NCBI GenBank assembly: GCA_036743055.1 | Contig: DAINQE010000004.1 | Location: forward strand, 1-64,000 | Origin: Sabulitectum sp036743055 | Lineage (GTDB): Bacteria; Fermentibacterota; Fermentibacteria; Fermentibacterales; JCC-6 | Length of the DNA stretch: 64,000 nt | Direction: 5' to 3' | Shown here: one piece after another, positions 1 through 8,005 of the stretch | How the letters are laid out: every line of letters begins with the position of its first letter | Position numbering within the stretch: the stretch's first letter is position 1 | Notes under the pieces: generated by a model | What the model saw: only the letters and a program-made list of their open reading frames with translations | Database searches by the model: none | What the model was told of the DNA's origin: nothing | Translations under genes and position numbers: made by a program

Positions 1-28
1 GGCCACTCGGTGGAGCAGAAGAGGCACT

Positions 29-2152
29 TCACTGCAGCAGTTCCTCCAGTATCTCTATTTCCGTGATCCGCCAGTTGCTGTCCTTCTCGCCGGGAAGCTG
101 AACGGTATCGCCCTTCGAGAGGCCAAGGAGTGCCGCGCCCAGGGGAGCCTGATAGTTTATGAACCCTTCATCAGCGTCGGCGTCCAGCGGGCCGACCACC
201 ATCACCCTGCGAATACCGGATTCACCGTCCATGGGTTCGAGAAGGACCTTTGATGGGGGGCAGATTATCTCGGAGGTGACCTGGCCTACAGGATAGGGCA
301 GAAGCACTTTCAGCTGGTTCCTGTACCTGTTGAGTGTTTCCAGAAGGAAATCCCTCTTTTCCAGGGCGGCGGTGTACTCCGCGTTCTCGGAGAGGTCTCC
401 GTGGGATGCGGCTTCCGCTATCTGCTTCGCAACCGCTGGTATCCGTTCGGCCTGAAGCTCCTCTATCTCATTGTGCCTTGCGGCGATGGCCTTTCTGCTG
501 CTGTAAATGGAATCACCCTCCCAGTACTTCTTGATGTTGGTGAACCCTCCTGTGCGCCTGCCTGAGAGTTCCCGTCTGGCCAGAAGGACAAGGCCCGTCT
601 CCTGGGCTCCGATGCTCTCCTCGAGGTTGCCTGTGAGGGTTTCAAGCCTTCTGGTGTCAAGAAGCGAGATGTGGTGTTCCAGCTGAGGTCTGAGCTTGTC
701 CATGAGCAGGTTGCATATCCTCCGCTGCATCTCCGACCTGGCGAAGTTCAGGTTCTTCAGGGCGAGTTCAACGATCTTGTCAGGCTCCATGAACTCGCCG
801 AGATTAGCGGCCCTCTCCAGGGCCCACATGAAGTGTTCGGTCTCTTCAGGGCGGTTCAGCGCCGCAAGCAGGTACTCAGCATGGGTCTCGGGGTCAACCT
901 TCGCCACGTGTTCCGCAGCCTGTTCCCTGAGGGTCCTGGGCAGCCTGTCCAGCAGAATGGCGGTTTCATCCCGGTCGGGTGAAGTCTCGAAAAACCTTTC
1001 CAGGTAGAGTTTGCGGCAGGCGGCGGAGTGTATCTCCCCCATGGCCCTTTCCACCCTTACCGCCTTGCTTTCTATATAGCGTTCGGTCCTCTCCTGGAAC
1101 CCCTCGAGTTTACCCTTGCCCGAGCAGAGCCAGGCAAGCTCGAATACGGCACCCTTCTCTATGTCCTCCAGCGCTGTCACCTCGTCGAAGAGAGCAGCCA
1201 GTTCCTTCGTCTGCTGGGCGGACGCCGCCTTCACAAGGGAAGTGATGGTCTTCGTCTTTCCGGACATGGGAGTGCGGCCCATGGACAGGACCGCTCTGAC
1301 CTGGGTTACCAGCGAGGTGTTGTCCGCGGGGATGATCGAGTCCCCCATGAGCATGAAGTCCCCCGAGGACTCGGCGGCTTTCTTAAGGGCCTTCCACATG
1401 GTCCTGGGCATTACGTCGGAGCCTTCAAGGAGCTTGAAGAGATTAACCTCTGTAAGGGAGCCGTCGGAGGCCATGTCGCCATAGGCCCGCTGGAGGAGGG
1501 TTTCATCCTCGCCTTCCATCAGGGCCATGAACTCTTCCGGTCTCTCCCATCTGAGAACGAAAAGGGAGTCGGGTTCTATGGGTCTGGTGGTTTCCACAAG
1601 TGCTTCCAGGGACATGTCGTGGTTCCTGGAGCGCTGGAAATCCACCGTGCAGGAGCTTCTGGAGATGCGGAGTATCCTGCCCGGTCCGAACTCCCTGTGG
1701 AGTATGTAGTTCCCCTCCGAGAACCGAAGATAATCCCTGAGCCTTGCCCATGACCCGGAGAGGGGCTTCTTCGGGTTGAGGATGCCGCTGGCGGTGATGA
1801 AAGCCTCCAGCGGTTCGAAGAGAAGGTGCCTGTCCCTCAGGGACTCGGCCAGGATCAGGGCAATGGTCTCCGACGAGTCGAAGAGAGGGGCAACTCCCGA
1901 CGTGAATTCCAGGGCTTTCTCCTGGTCGTTGGCATCCAGCTCCTCGGCGGCGGTTTCGGCCAGGAGAAGGGCAAGTTCGTTATCCCTTGGCGCGAAGGCG
2001 GTGAGGGCGGCGACGAGTTCGCTGACCGTCGTTCCCGACTTCAGGGCTTTTTCCCATTCCTTCTCGAACTGTAAGGCTTCAGCGGTTTTCGCCAGTTCTT
2101 CAAGTCTGGACAATGGCATTTCCTCTCCGGTAGTATTGTTCCGTACATTCAC
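29..2152 (-). CDS. greA: GreA-type transcript cleavage factor fused to a long N-terminal domain
   Basis: The last 165 residues or so (from about 543) form a complete GreA/GreB protein: a coiled-coil with the tip motif GDLSENAEY, whose acidic residues support RNA cleavage by backtracked RNA polymerase, followed by the FKBP-like C-terminal domain. The first 540 residues are a helix-rich region I cannot assign. Ordinary GreA has about 158 residues. Chlamydial GreA is a known fusion of similar size (about 715 residues), so this layout has a precedent. The listed start gives 707 residues. An ATG at 2119, eleven codons in, has a better ribosome site (GGAG five bases upstream) and may be the real start. 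The gene diverges from the Tat-signal protein at 2210. Confidence 0.88.
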   Translation of the reverse strand: MNVRNNTTGEEMPLSRLEELAKTAEALQFEKEWEKALKSGTTVSELVAALTAFAPRDNELALLLAETAAEELDANDQEKALEFTSGVAPLFDSSETIALILAESLRDRHLLFEPLEAFITASGILNPKKPLSGSWARLRDYLRFSEGNYILHREFGPGRILRISRSSCTVDFQRSRNHDMSLEALVETTRPIEPDSLFVLRWERPEEFMALMEGEDETLLQRAYGDMASDGSLTEVNLFKLLEGSDVMPRTMWKALKKAAESSGDFMLMGDSIIPADNTSLVTQVRAVLSMGRTPMSGKTKTITSLVKAASAQQTKELAALFDEVTALEDIEKGAVFELAWLCSGKGKLEGFQERTERYIESKAVRVERAMGEIHSAACRKLYLERFFETSPDRDETAILLDRLPRTLREQAAEHVAKVDPETHAEYLLAALNRPEETEHFMWALERAANLGEFMEPDKIVELALKNLNFARSEMQRRICNLLMDKLRPQLEHHISLLDTRRLETLTGNLEESIGAQETGLVLLARRELSGRRTGGFTNIKKYWEGDSIYSSRKAIAARHNEIEELQAERIPAVAKQIAEAASHGDLSENAEYTAALEKRDFLLETLNRYRNQLKVLLPYPVGQVTSEIICPPSKVLLEPMDGESGIRRVMVVGPLDADADEGFINYQAPLGAALLGLSKGDTVQLPGEKDSNWRITEIEILEELLQ

Positions 2153-2209
2153 CGGAAAATAACAGTCTACCCATCGCGGTGTTAGTCTTGTGTTCGAGGG
2201 GAGTATTCT

Positions 2210-3067
2210 ATGGACAGGCGTGAGTTCCTTGAGAAGGCGGGAAAAGCCGGTGGTGCCCTTCTGCTTTCATCCCTTGCCGGAAGGGCCTTTGCCGGGGAAA
2301 TGGAGCAGGGATTGGAAGAACTCTGGAACGGCTCGGGTTTCCTGCAGGACTGCGTGGACGCCTCCGAAGAGGCCAGTGGTGTGATCCGCGCCCGGGTTGA
2401 CGGCGCCTGGAAGAGCTATGAAACCGCGAACCTCCCCGACTCTTTCCTTGACTGGAACCTTCAGGCAAGGCAGGAAGTTCTCGACAGGATAATGGCCATG
2501 GTAACAGGTCAGGGCGGAGCCCCTCCTTCCCTGGCCGGCCCGCACAACGCCGCCATGGCAACGGTTGGTGCCCGGCGCAACGACAGCATCCTCACCATAA
2601 ACAACGCCTTCAAGGGGATGGGCCTCTGCCCGAACAGGGATTTAATCGCCGACCGCATCCGGCAGATGAGGGACACCATGGAGAGTCCGATGGAGGAGAA
2701 GGTGCAGTTCCTGAAGGACCTCTATTCCGACAGAAGCAACTTCGACACCACGAAGCTTGTGAGCCTGGAACTCTACTCAACGCCCACTTTCGAGACGCAC
2801 ACCTTCATCAACCTGATGCACAACCCGGTAACCAGCCTGGTTTTCCTGGACAGCAAGTCATACGAGGTAAGGGGAGTGGGGCAGCTGGTGGACCATTCCG
2901 GAGGTGAGTCCCTGGACTACGCTTCTCAGATAGTGGAGTACACCAACATCGCCCACTCGTACTTCCATGGCGAATTCCCCAGGATGTTCCCGGGCATACT
3001 CGTCCATGTTCTGGAAACCTTCGACAACACACCGGGCACAGGCCGCGGAGTTCTGGTAGCCGATTGA
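2210..3067 (+). CDS. Exported protein of unknown function with a twin-arginine signal
   Basis: The N-terminus reads MDRREFLEKAGKAGGALLLS and then AGRAFAG. This is a typical Tat signal (RR followed by FL, a hydrophobic stretch, A-x-A cleavage), so the protein is probably folded in the cytoplasm and exported, often with a cofactor. The mature 260 residues match no family I can name with confidence. The C-terminal part (HNPVTSLVFLDSKSYEVRG) faintly recalls FMN-binding split-barrel proteins of the pyridoxamine oxidase type, which is only a guess. The start has a GAGGGGAG ribosome site. The stop overlaps the TTG start of the HAD gene (TTGA), so the two are translationally coupled. Confidence 0.75.
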   Translation: MDRREFLEKAGKAGGALLLSSLAGRAFAGEMEQGLEELWNGSGFLQDCVDASEEASGVIRARVDGAWKSYETANLPDSFLDWNLQARQEVLDRIMAMVTGQGGAPPSLAGPHNAAMATVGARRNDSILTINNAFKGMGLCPNRDLIADRIRQMRDTMESPMEEKVQFLKDLYSDRSNFDTTKLVSLELYSTPTFETHTFINLMHNPVTSLVFLDSKSYEVRGVGQLVDHSGGESLDYASQIVEYTNIAHSYFHGEFPRMFPGILVHVLETFDNTPGTGRGVLVAD

Positions 3068-3708
3068 GCCGCCTTGTCATCTGCGACCTCGACGGGACAC
3101 TGGTCTCCGTATCCAGCGAGTATGTATTCGTAAAGGGCCTGCTCAGGCGAAAGGTCCTCACGCCTGCGGTCCTCTATGATTTCTTCAGGCACTACCTGAG
3201 GCACCCCGTGCGCACCTTTACGGAGGGCAGGGGCTGGAACAGGGGTTACTTCAGGGGGCTTCCAGTATCGGTGATGATGGATGAGGTGGCCAACGATATT
3301 CCTCTGCTTCTGACGAAGGTCCGCCCCGAGGTGATCAGGATACTCAGGGAGGAAGAGGGTGAAGGCGCTGTGATCTGCATTCTCTCCGCGTCAATTTCCC
3401 CCATTGTGCAGGGGGTTGCCAGGGAACTGGGTTTCCACTGCTTCAGGGGGAGCATTCCCGCGGTGAACAAAGGTGTGCTTACGGGAAACCTCATCGGGCA
3501 GCGCCCCTGGGGCAGGGCGAAGGTAGCCCCGGCGCTGGCGCTGATGGACCAGTACGGTGTAAATCCCGAAGATACCCTTGCCCTGGGCGATTCCTGGTCG
3601 GACAGGTTCGTTATGGGGATCTGCGGAGACGCTGTTGCGGTGGACCCGGGCAGAAAACTCAGGGCACTGGCCGCGGAAAGGGGCTGGCGTGTCGTCGCCC
3701 AAAGGTAA
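3064..3708 (+). CDS. HAD-superfamily phosphatase, SerB-like (subfamily IB)
   Basis: Motif I is DLDGT (Asp8 nucleophile and Asp10 acid/base), motif II is the Ser in ILSAS, and motif IV is ALGDSWSD near residue 175. This is the order and spacing of HAD-IB phosphatases such as phosphoserine phosphatase and lysophospholipid phosphatases. The 214-residue length is normal. It starts with TTG inside the stop of the Tat protein and overlaps the next gene by 20 bases, so three genes appear to form one transcript. The substrate cannot be told from sequence. The true serB motif context is not clear enough to use that symbol. Confidence 0.82.
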   Translation: MSRLVICDLDGTLVSVSSEYVFVKGLLRRKVLTPAVLYDFFRHYLRHPVRTFTEGRGWNRGYFRGLPVSVMMDEVANDIPLLLTKVRPEVIRILREEEGEGAVICILSASISPIVQGVARELGFHCFRGSIPAVNKGVLTGNLIGQRPWGRAKVAPALALMDQYGVNPEDTLALGDSWSDRFVMGICGDAVAVDPGRKLRALAAERGWRVVAQR

Positions 3709-4663
3709 GGGAACGGCAAGGGCACTGGGAGCCTTCTCCGGAGGCCTCGACGGAATGCTCGCCGCCAGGCTTCTCATGGAACAGGGCATAGAGGTGCATG
3801 CCGTTACCTTCACAAGCCCCTTCTTCAGCGGCGAATCCGGTATGAAAGCCGCGGAAGAACTGGGGATCCCCTGGAGAGCGGTGGATTTCACCGAAGAGAT
3901 TTTCGCACTGATCAAAGCCCCCCCCAGCGGGTTCGGGAAGAACATGAACCCCTGCATCGACTGCCACGCAGCCATGTTCGCCATTCTCAGCGGCATGGCC
4001 CGGGAGGAGGGGTTTGACTTCATCTTCTCCGGGGAGGTCCTTGGTCAGCGGCCCATGAGCCAGAACAAGGGTTCCCTCAACAGAGTAAGGAACCTCTCCG
4101 AAACAGCCGGCATCCTCCTCAGGCCCCTCTCCGCCCTCCTGATGCCCCCAACACCCATGGAGGAGAACGGGCTGGTGGACAGGGAGAGGCTTCTGGACCT
4201 GAACGGAAGGGGAAGGACCCGGCAGCTGGAGCTTGCGGAGAAGTACGGATTCTCATTCGTTCCCTCCCCGGCCGGGGGGTGCCTGCTCACCGACCCGGGC
4301 TATTCAAGAAGGCTTGCCGTTCTCAGGGACCTGAACCTTCTCACACCGGACAACGCACTGATGGTGCGGTTCGGCAGGATGTTCGTTCTGAAAGGATCCA
4401 TAGGCCTGGTGGGCAGAACGAAGGACGAGAACAGGAGGATAAGGGAGGCTGGGAAGGGATGTCTGGTGGACATCAAGGGGGTTCCAAGCCCTCTGGGAGT
4501 GCTGCTGGGAAAGGCGGATGCAATCACGATGAAGACCCTCGCGGCAATAGTTGCTTCCTTCACCAAAGGGTCTGAGCCGTTCACGGCGGTTACCAGCACC
4601 GGTGAGTTCGAAACCCGCAGAATGCCCATTGAGGAGAGGGAAGCCCTTCGGGTTATCCTCTGA
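3689..4663 (+). CDS. PP-loop ATPase of the MnmA/ThiI-like tRNA-thiolation type
   Basis: Near the N-terminus lies a PP-loop, SGGLDGMLAARLL, followed by a Rossmann-like HUP fold with HAVTFTSPF and a conserved NPCIDCH element. The Cys pair resembles the catalytic Cys region of tRNA thiolases (MnmA family). The C-terminal 90 residues look like the NFACT-R_2 (DUF814-type) region that accompanies this PP-loop family in other bacteria. The usual PP-loop motif is SGGxDS; here the final Ser is Gly. A longer reading from 3578 would lie inside the HAD gene. The GTG at 3689 has a GGAAAGGGG ribosome site and is preferred. Its stop abuts the stop of the opposite-strand gene with no gap. Confidence 0.75.
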   Translation: MSSPKGKGTARALGAFSGGLDGMLAARLLMEQGIEVHAVTFTSPFFSGESGMKAAEELGIPWRAVDFTEEIFALIKAPPSGFGKNMNPCIDCHAAMFAILSGMAREEGFDFIFSGEVLGQRPMSQNKGSLNRVRNLSETAGILLRPLSALLMPPTPMEENGLVDRERLLDLNGRGRTRQLELAEKYGFSFVPSPAGGCLLTDPGYSRRLAVLRDLNLLTPDNALMVRFGRMFVLKGSIGLVGRTKDENRRIREAGKGCLVDIKGVPSPLGVLLGKADAITMKTLAAIVASFTKGSEPFTAVTSTGEFETRRMPIEEREALRVIL

Positions 4664-5065
4664 TCAGTCGAGAAGCTCCCCGAAAAGAAGAGTGATAGTT
4701 CCCTCCCTGTGATCCACCAGCACCGGCTGATCCAGCATCATAGGGGGGAAGGATCCCTTCACCAGGATCAGCTCGAGCCGCTCCCGGATCCGTTTCCGGG
4801 AGAGGAATTCCTTCTTGAGCACACCATGAACGTCCGGGAAGCTGAACCAGTTGTCCTCGTCGAACTCCATGAACCACAGGGCAAGTGCAAGAGAAGCTGT
4901 CAGCCCCTTTCCATACACATCCATGTAGACTGGCTCTGACTCCGCTTCCAGGAACTCCCTCAGGCAACCGGGCACGCCGTCTGCGGGAACGGGAACTGTC
5001 TTCCATGTCAGGGTGAAACAGCCGGGCAGGACCTTTTCGGCAAGCTCCATCAGAGTTTCTTCCAT
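4664..5065 (-). CDS. Hypothetical protein, 133 residues
   Basis: A small acidic soluble protein with no signal peptide, membrane segment or motif that I recognise. It starts MEETLMELAEKVLPG and has a ribosome site (GGAGGTGCA) just upstream. The gene is convergent with the PP-loop gene (stop codons adjacent) and divergent from the Rrf2 regulator, with about 110 bases between starts. Base composition and AGG arginine use fit the neighbours, so it is probably a real resident gene. Function unknown. Confidence 0.6.
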   Translation of the reverse strand: MEETLMELAEKVLPGCFTLTWKTVPVPADGVPGCLREFLEAESEPVYMDVYGKGLTASLALALWFMEFDEDNWFSFPDVHGVLKKEFLSRKRIRERLELILVKGSFPPMMLDQPVLVDHREGTITLLFGELLD

Positions 5066-5117
5066 TGCACCTCCATGAAAGAATATGCCATGAGGTGAGG
5101 CTTCGGGGAACCGGGGG

Positions 5118-5146
5118 TTGACGGGTTAGAAAAGTGGTATTAGAGT
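5118..5146 (+). promoter_or_regulatory. Predicted sigma-70 promoter of the rrf2-ferredoxin-hcp operon
   Basis: TTGACG at 5118-5123, a 17-base spacer, then TAGAGT at 5141-5146. The start codon of the regulator is 30 bases further on. The -10 element lies inside the palindrome at 5135-5158. Confidence 0.55.
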
Positions 5147-5158
5147 ACCAATATACCA
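5135..5158. promoter_or_regulatory. Candidate Rrf2 operator palindrome
   Basis: A 24-bp imperfect palindrome: arms TGGTAT and ATACCA with a symmetric GTAC centre (16 of 24 positions symmetric). It covers the predicted -10 element of the rrf2 promoter, where a repressor would block transcription. Rrf2 proteins such as IscR and NsrR bind AT-rich palindromes of this size. The assignment to this regulator is inferred from position. Confidence 0.5.
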
Positions 5159-5175
5159 AAAACGAAGGGACGGGG

Positions 5176-5607
5176 ATGGCACAGACACTGAGGATATCCG
5201 AGGGGGCTTCCATAGCGGTGCATGCCCTGATACACCTCGCTGAGAAGAACGGCATGCCCGTGAGCAATGCCGCTATCGCAGAGGCTTTCCGGGTAAGCGC
5301 CAACCACTCTTCCAAGGTCATGCAGCGTCTTCTGAAGTCCGGCTTCGTTCAGGCTGTGAGGGGCCCCGGCGGCGGGTACACCCTGGCCCGTGAGCCGAAG
5401 GATGTATCCCTGCTGGAGATTTACAGGGCCATTGACGGGGAGCCTGCGAACACCGGGTGTCTCTTCGGCAGGGGGAAACACTGCTCGCTTTCTACCTGCC
5501 TCTTCGCCGGTCTGATAAGGGATACCGAGGAACTGGTGGAAAAGCACCTGGGTTCCGTTACGCTGGCGGATTACATGGCCCTTAACATAGGGCTGGAGGA
5601 GAAATGA
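5176..5607 (+). CDS. Rrf2-family transcriptional regulator with Fe-S cysteines
   Basis: 143 residues: a winged-helix N-terminus (VSANHSSKVMQRLLKSGFV is the recognition region, GPGGGY the wing) and a three-Cys cluster motif C95-x7-C103-x4-C108. Rrf2 proteins of this type (NsrR, IscR, RsrR) carry a 2Fe-2S or 4Fe-4S cluster that senses nitric oxide, iron or redox state. An open frame extends back to 5134, but the ATG at 5176 has the ribosome site and starts exactly where the family starts. The stop overlaps the ferredoxin start (ATGA). With ferredoxin and hybrid cluster protein following, an NsrR-like nitrosative-stress role is likely. This is inferred from context. Confidence 0.88.
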   Translation: MAQTLRISEGASIAVHALIHLAEKNGMPVSNAAIAEAFRVSANHSSKVMQRLLKSGFVQAVRGPGGGYTLAREPKDVSLLEIYRAIDGEPANTGCLFGRGKHCSLSTCLFAGLIRDTEELVEKHLGSVTLADYMALNIGLEEK

Positions 5608-6302
5608 TCAGGAAGATAATCAGCATAGATGAGGAGAAATGCGACGGCTGCGGCCTCTGCGTTCCGTCCTGCGCCGAGGGCGCCCTGCAGATAGTGAACG
5701 GCAAGGCCAGGCTGGTGAAGGATTCCTTCTGCGACGGGCTGGGGAACTGCCTGGGGGACTGCCCCAGGGGAGCCATCACCATAGAGGAGAGGGATGCTGA
5801 CCCCTTCGACGAGGAGGCGGTGAAGGAACACCTGGAGAAGCCCCAGACCCCCGGCGGCTGCCCCGGGATGGCCGCTATGAGCTTTGGTGAGCGCAGACAG
5901 AAGGAGAGCGAAACCGGGAAGGCCGTTCCTTCCATGCTCGGTCAGTGGCCGGTGCAGCTGCATCTGGTAAGCCCCTCCGCTCCCTACTGGAAGAACGCCG
6001 ATGTCCTCATAGCCGCCAGCTGCGTGCCCGTTGCATTCGGCGACTTCCAGAACAGGCTGCTGAAGAACAGACGGATAGTGATTGCCTGCCCCAAGCTGGA
6101 CAGGACCGAGGGCTATGTTGAGAAGCTCACGGAGATATTCAGGCACAACGACATCGCCAGTGTAACGGTGGCGCACATGGAGGTACCATGCTGTTCCGGT
6201 CTGGTGGCCATGGTTGAGAGGGCCCTGGCGGATTCCGGGAAAGTGCTCCCTTACAGAAGAGTGAAGATAGGCATCCAGGGCCAGGTCCTGGGAGAGAAAT
6301 AG
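5604..6302 (+). CDS. Ferredoxin-domain protein, partner of hybrid cluster protein
   Basis: The N-terminal 55 residues hold a bacterial ferredoxin fold: C13-x2-C16-x2-C19-x3-C23 for one 4Fe-4S cluster, and C43-x5-C49-x3-C53-P for a second, atypically spaced site. The remaining 175 residues contain further Cys (CPKLD, PCCSGL) and match iron-sulfur proteins commonly encoded beside hcp. It is probably the electron donor, or an accessory, to Hcp downstream. It overlaps the regulator by ATGA and precedes hcp by 11 bases, so the three genes form one operon. Confidence 0.82.
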   Translation: MIRKIISIDEEKCDGCGLCVPSCAEGALQIVNGKARLVKDSFCDGLGNCLGDCPRGAITIEERDADPFDEEAVKEHLEKPQTPGGCPGMAAMSFGERRQKESETGKAVPSMLGQWPVQLHLVSPSAPYWKNADVLIAASCVPVAFGDFQNRLLKNRRIVIACPKLDRTEGYVEKLTEIFRHNDIASVTVAHMEVPCCSGLVAMVERALADSGKVLPYRRVKIGIQGQVLGEK

Positions 6303-6313
6303 GAGGAATGGAT

Positions 6314-7954
6314 ATGAGCAGCATGTTCTGCTATCAGTGCGAACAGACGGCAAAGTGCACGGGATGCACCACATTCGGAGTCTGCGGAAAGGATCCGGAT
6401 ACTTCCGCCCTGATCGATCTGCTGATTCACGTTACCAAGGGGCTGGGCCAGTACGCCCACAGGGCCAGGAAGAACGGAGCGGTGGACGATTCGTTGAACC
6501 TGGCCACCGCCGAGGCCCTGTTCTCAACGGTCACCAATGTGAACTTCGACCCTCAGAGGATGGCCGGGGTGATCAGGCAGACCGTCGCCGCAAGGGACAA
6601 GGCCAGAAAGCTCTACGAGGAAGCTTCGAGGAACCCCGAACAGCTCACCGGCCCGGCTGTCTTCCAGGTGGAGGACGACCTGAACGGAATGATCGCCCAG
6701 GGCCTTGAGCTGGGGATCGAAAAGAGGATGTCCGAGCAGGGTGAGGACGTCACCGGCCTTCAGGAACTGCTTACATACGGCCTTAAAGGCGCCGCGGCGT
6801 ACATGGATCACGCCCACATACTGGGCAGGGAGAGCGAAGAGGCCTACGCCTTCTTCCACAAAGCGTTGAACGCCCTTGCCGATGGGGAGAGCGACATCGA
6901 TACCCTCCTGGGGCTGAACCTGGAGTGCGGAAAGGCCAACCTCGCGGCCATGGAGGTGCTCGACGGGGCGAACACCGGCACCTACGGACACCCTGAACCC
7001 ACCCCTGTGAGGATAACCCCTGTGAAGGGGAAGGCAATCCTGGTATCCGGGCACGACCTGAAGGACCTTGAGGAGATACTGAAGCAGACCGAGGGGAAGG
7101 GCATCAATGTCTACACCCACGGGGAGATGCTCCCCTGCCACGGATACCCCGGCCTGAAGAAGTACTCACACCTGGCAGGCAACTACGGAGGCGCATGGCA
7201 GGACCAGCGGGAGGAGTTCGAGAAGTTCCCCGGGGCCATACTCATGACCACGAACTGCATCCAGAAGCCCAAGGAGAGCTACAAGGCCAGGATATTCACC
7301 ACCGGCCTGGTGGCCTGGCCCGGGGTGGAGCATGTTGACGGATACGACTTCCAGCCGGTTATCGACGCGGCGCTGGAAGCCCCGGGTTTCGCCGAGACCG
7401 AGCCGGAGAAGACCATCCTGGTGGGTTTCGGGCGGAACGCAGTGCTGGGCGTTGCAGACAAGGTGATCGAAGCGGTGAAGGCCGGGGATATCAGGCACTT
7501 CTTCCTGGTGGGGGGATGTGACGGCGCAAAGAGCGGCAGGAACTACTACACCGATCTGGCGATGGCCATACCCGACGACTGCGTGATACTCACCCTTGCT
7601 TGCGGCAAGTACCGGTTCAACAAGATGGACTTCGGCGACATCGGGGGGATCCCCAGGCTTCTGGACATCGGCCAGTGCAACGACGCCTACTCGGCGATAC
7701 AGATAGCGATAGCCCTCTCCGAGGCCTTCGGAGTGGGAGTGAACGAACTGCCCCTTTCCATGATACTCTCATGGTACGAGCAGAAGGCGGTGGCCATTCT
7801 CCTGACCCTGCTTCACCTGGGAATAAGGAACATCAAGCTTGGGCCCACGCTGCCGGCATTCGTGACCCCTGCGGTGCTGAACGTGCTGGTTGACAAGTTC
7901 AACATAGCCCCGATCACCACCCCCGAGGAAGACCTGAAGGAGATACTGGGGTAG
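6314..7954 (+). CDS. hcp: Hybrid cluster protein (hydroxylamine reductase / NO reductase)
   Basis: 546 residues. The N-terminal Cys pattern C6-x2-C9-x8-C18-x5-C24 is that of class I Hcp from anaerobes. Later hybrid-cluster ligand regions are visible: HGEMLPCHGYPG, TTNCIQKP, GGCDGAKSG and LACGKYRFNK. Hcp reduces NO to N2O (hydroxylamine to ammonia in vitro) using a 4Fe-2S-2O cluster and protects anaerobes from nitrosative stress. Of two ATGs, the one at 6314 sits seven bases after a perfect AGGAGG (6301-6306); the one at 6308 is too close to it. A strong terminator follows, so hcp ends the operon. Confidence 0.96.
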   Translation: MSSMFCYQCEQTAKCTGCTTFGVCGKDPDTSALIDLLIHVTKGLGQYAHRARKNGAVDDSLNLATAEALFSTVTNVNFDPQRMAGVIRQTVAARDKARKLYEEASRNPEQLTGPAVFQVEDDLNGMIAQGLELGIEKRMSEQGEDVTGLQELLTYGLKGAAAYMDHAHILGRESEEAYAFFHKALNALADGESDIDTLLGLNLECGKANLAAMEVLDGANTGTYGHPEPTPVRITPVKGKAILVSGHDLKDLEEILKQTEGKGINVYTHGEMLPCHGYPGLKKYSHLAGNYGGAWQDQREEFEKFPGAILMTTNCIQKPKESYKARIFTTGLVAWPGVEHVDGYDFQPVIDAALEAPGFAETEPEKTILVGFGRNAVLGVADKVIEAVKAGDIRHFFLVGGCDGAKSGRNYYTDLAMAIPDDCVILTLACGKYRFNKMDFGDIGGIPRLLDIGQCNDAYSAIQIAIALSEAFGVGVNELPLSMILSWYEQKAVAILLTLLHLGIRNIKLGPTLPAFVTPAVLNVLVDKFNIAPITTPEEDLKEILG

Positions 7955-7975
7955 CCGCGGAATGCTGAAGGGAAT

Positions 7976-8005
7976 GCCCCCTGCCGGAAGGCGGGGGGCT
8001 TTTCT
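7976..8005 (+). terminator. Rho-independent terminator after hcp
   Basis: A ten-pair GC stem (7976-7985 with 7990-7999, one G-U) closed by a GGAA tetraloop and followed by TTTTCTTT. It lies between the convergent hcp and rmuC genes. Confidence 0.88.

Noticed and set aside
3578..3688. Longer N-terminus of the PP-loop protein
   Set aside because: It lies wholly in the HAD gene in another frame; GTG 3689 has the ribosome site and the family start.
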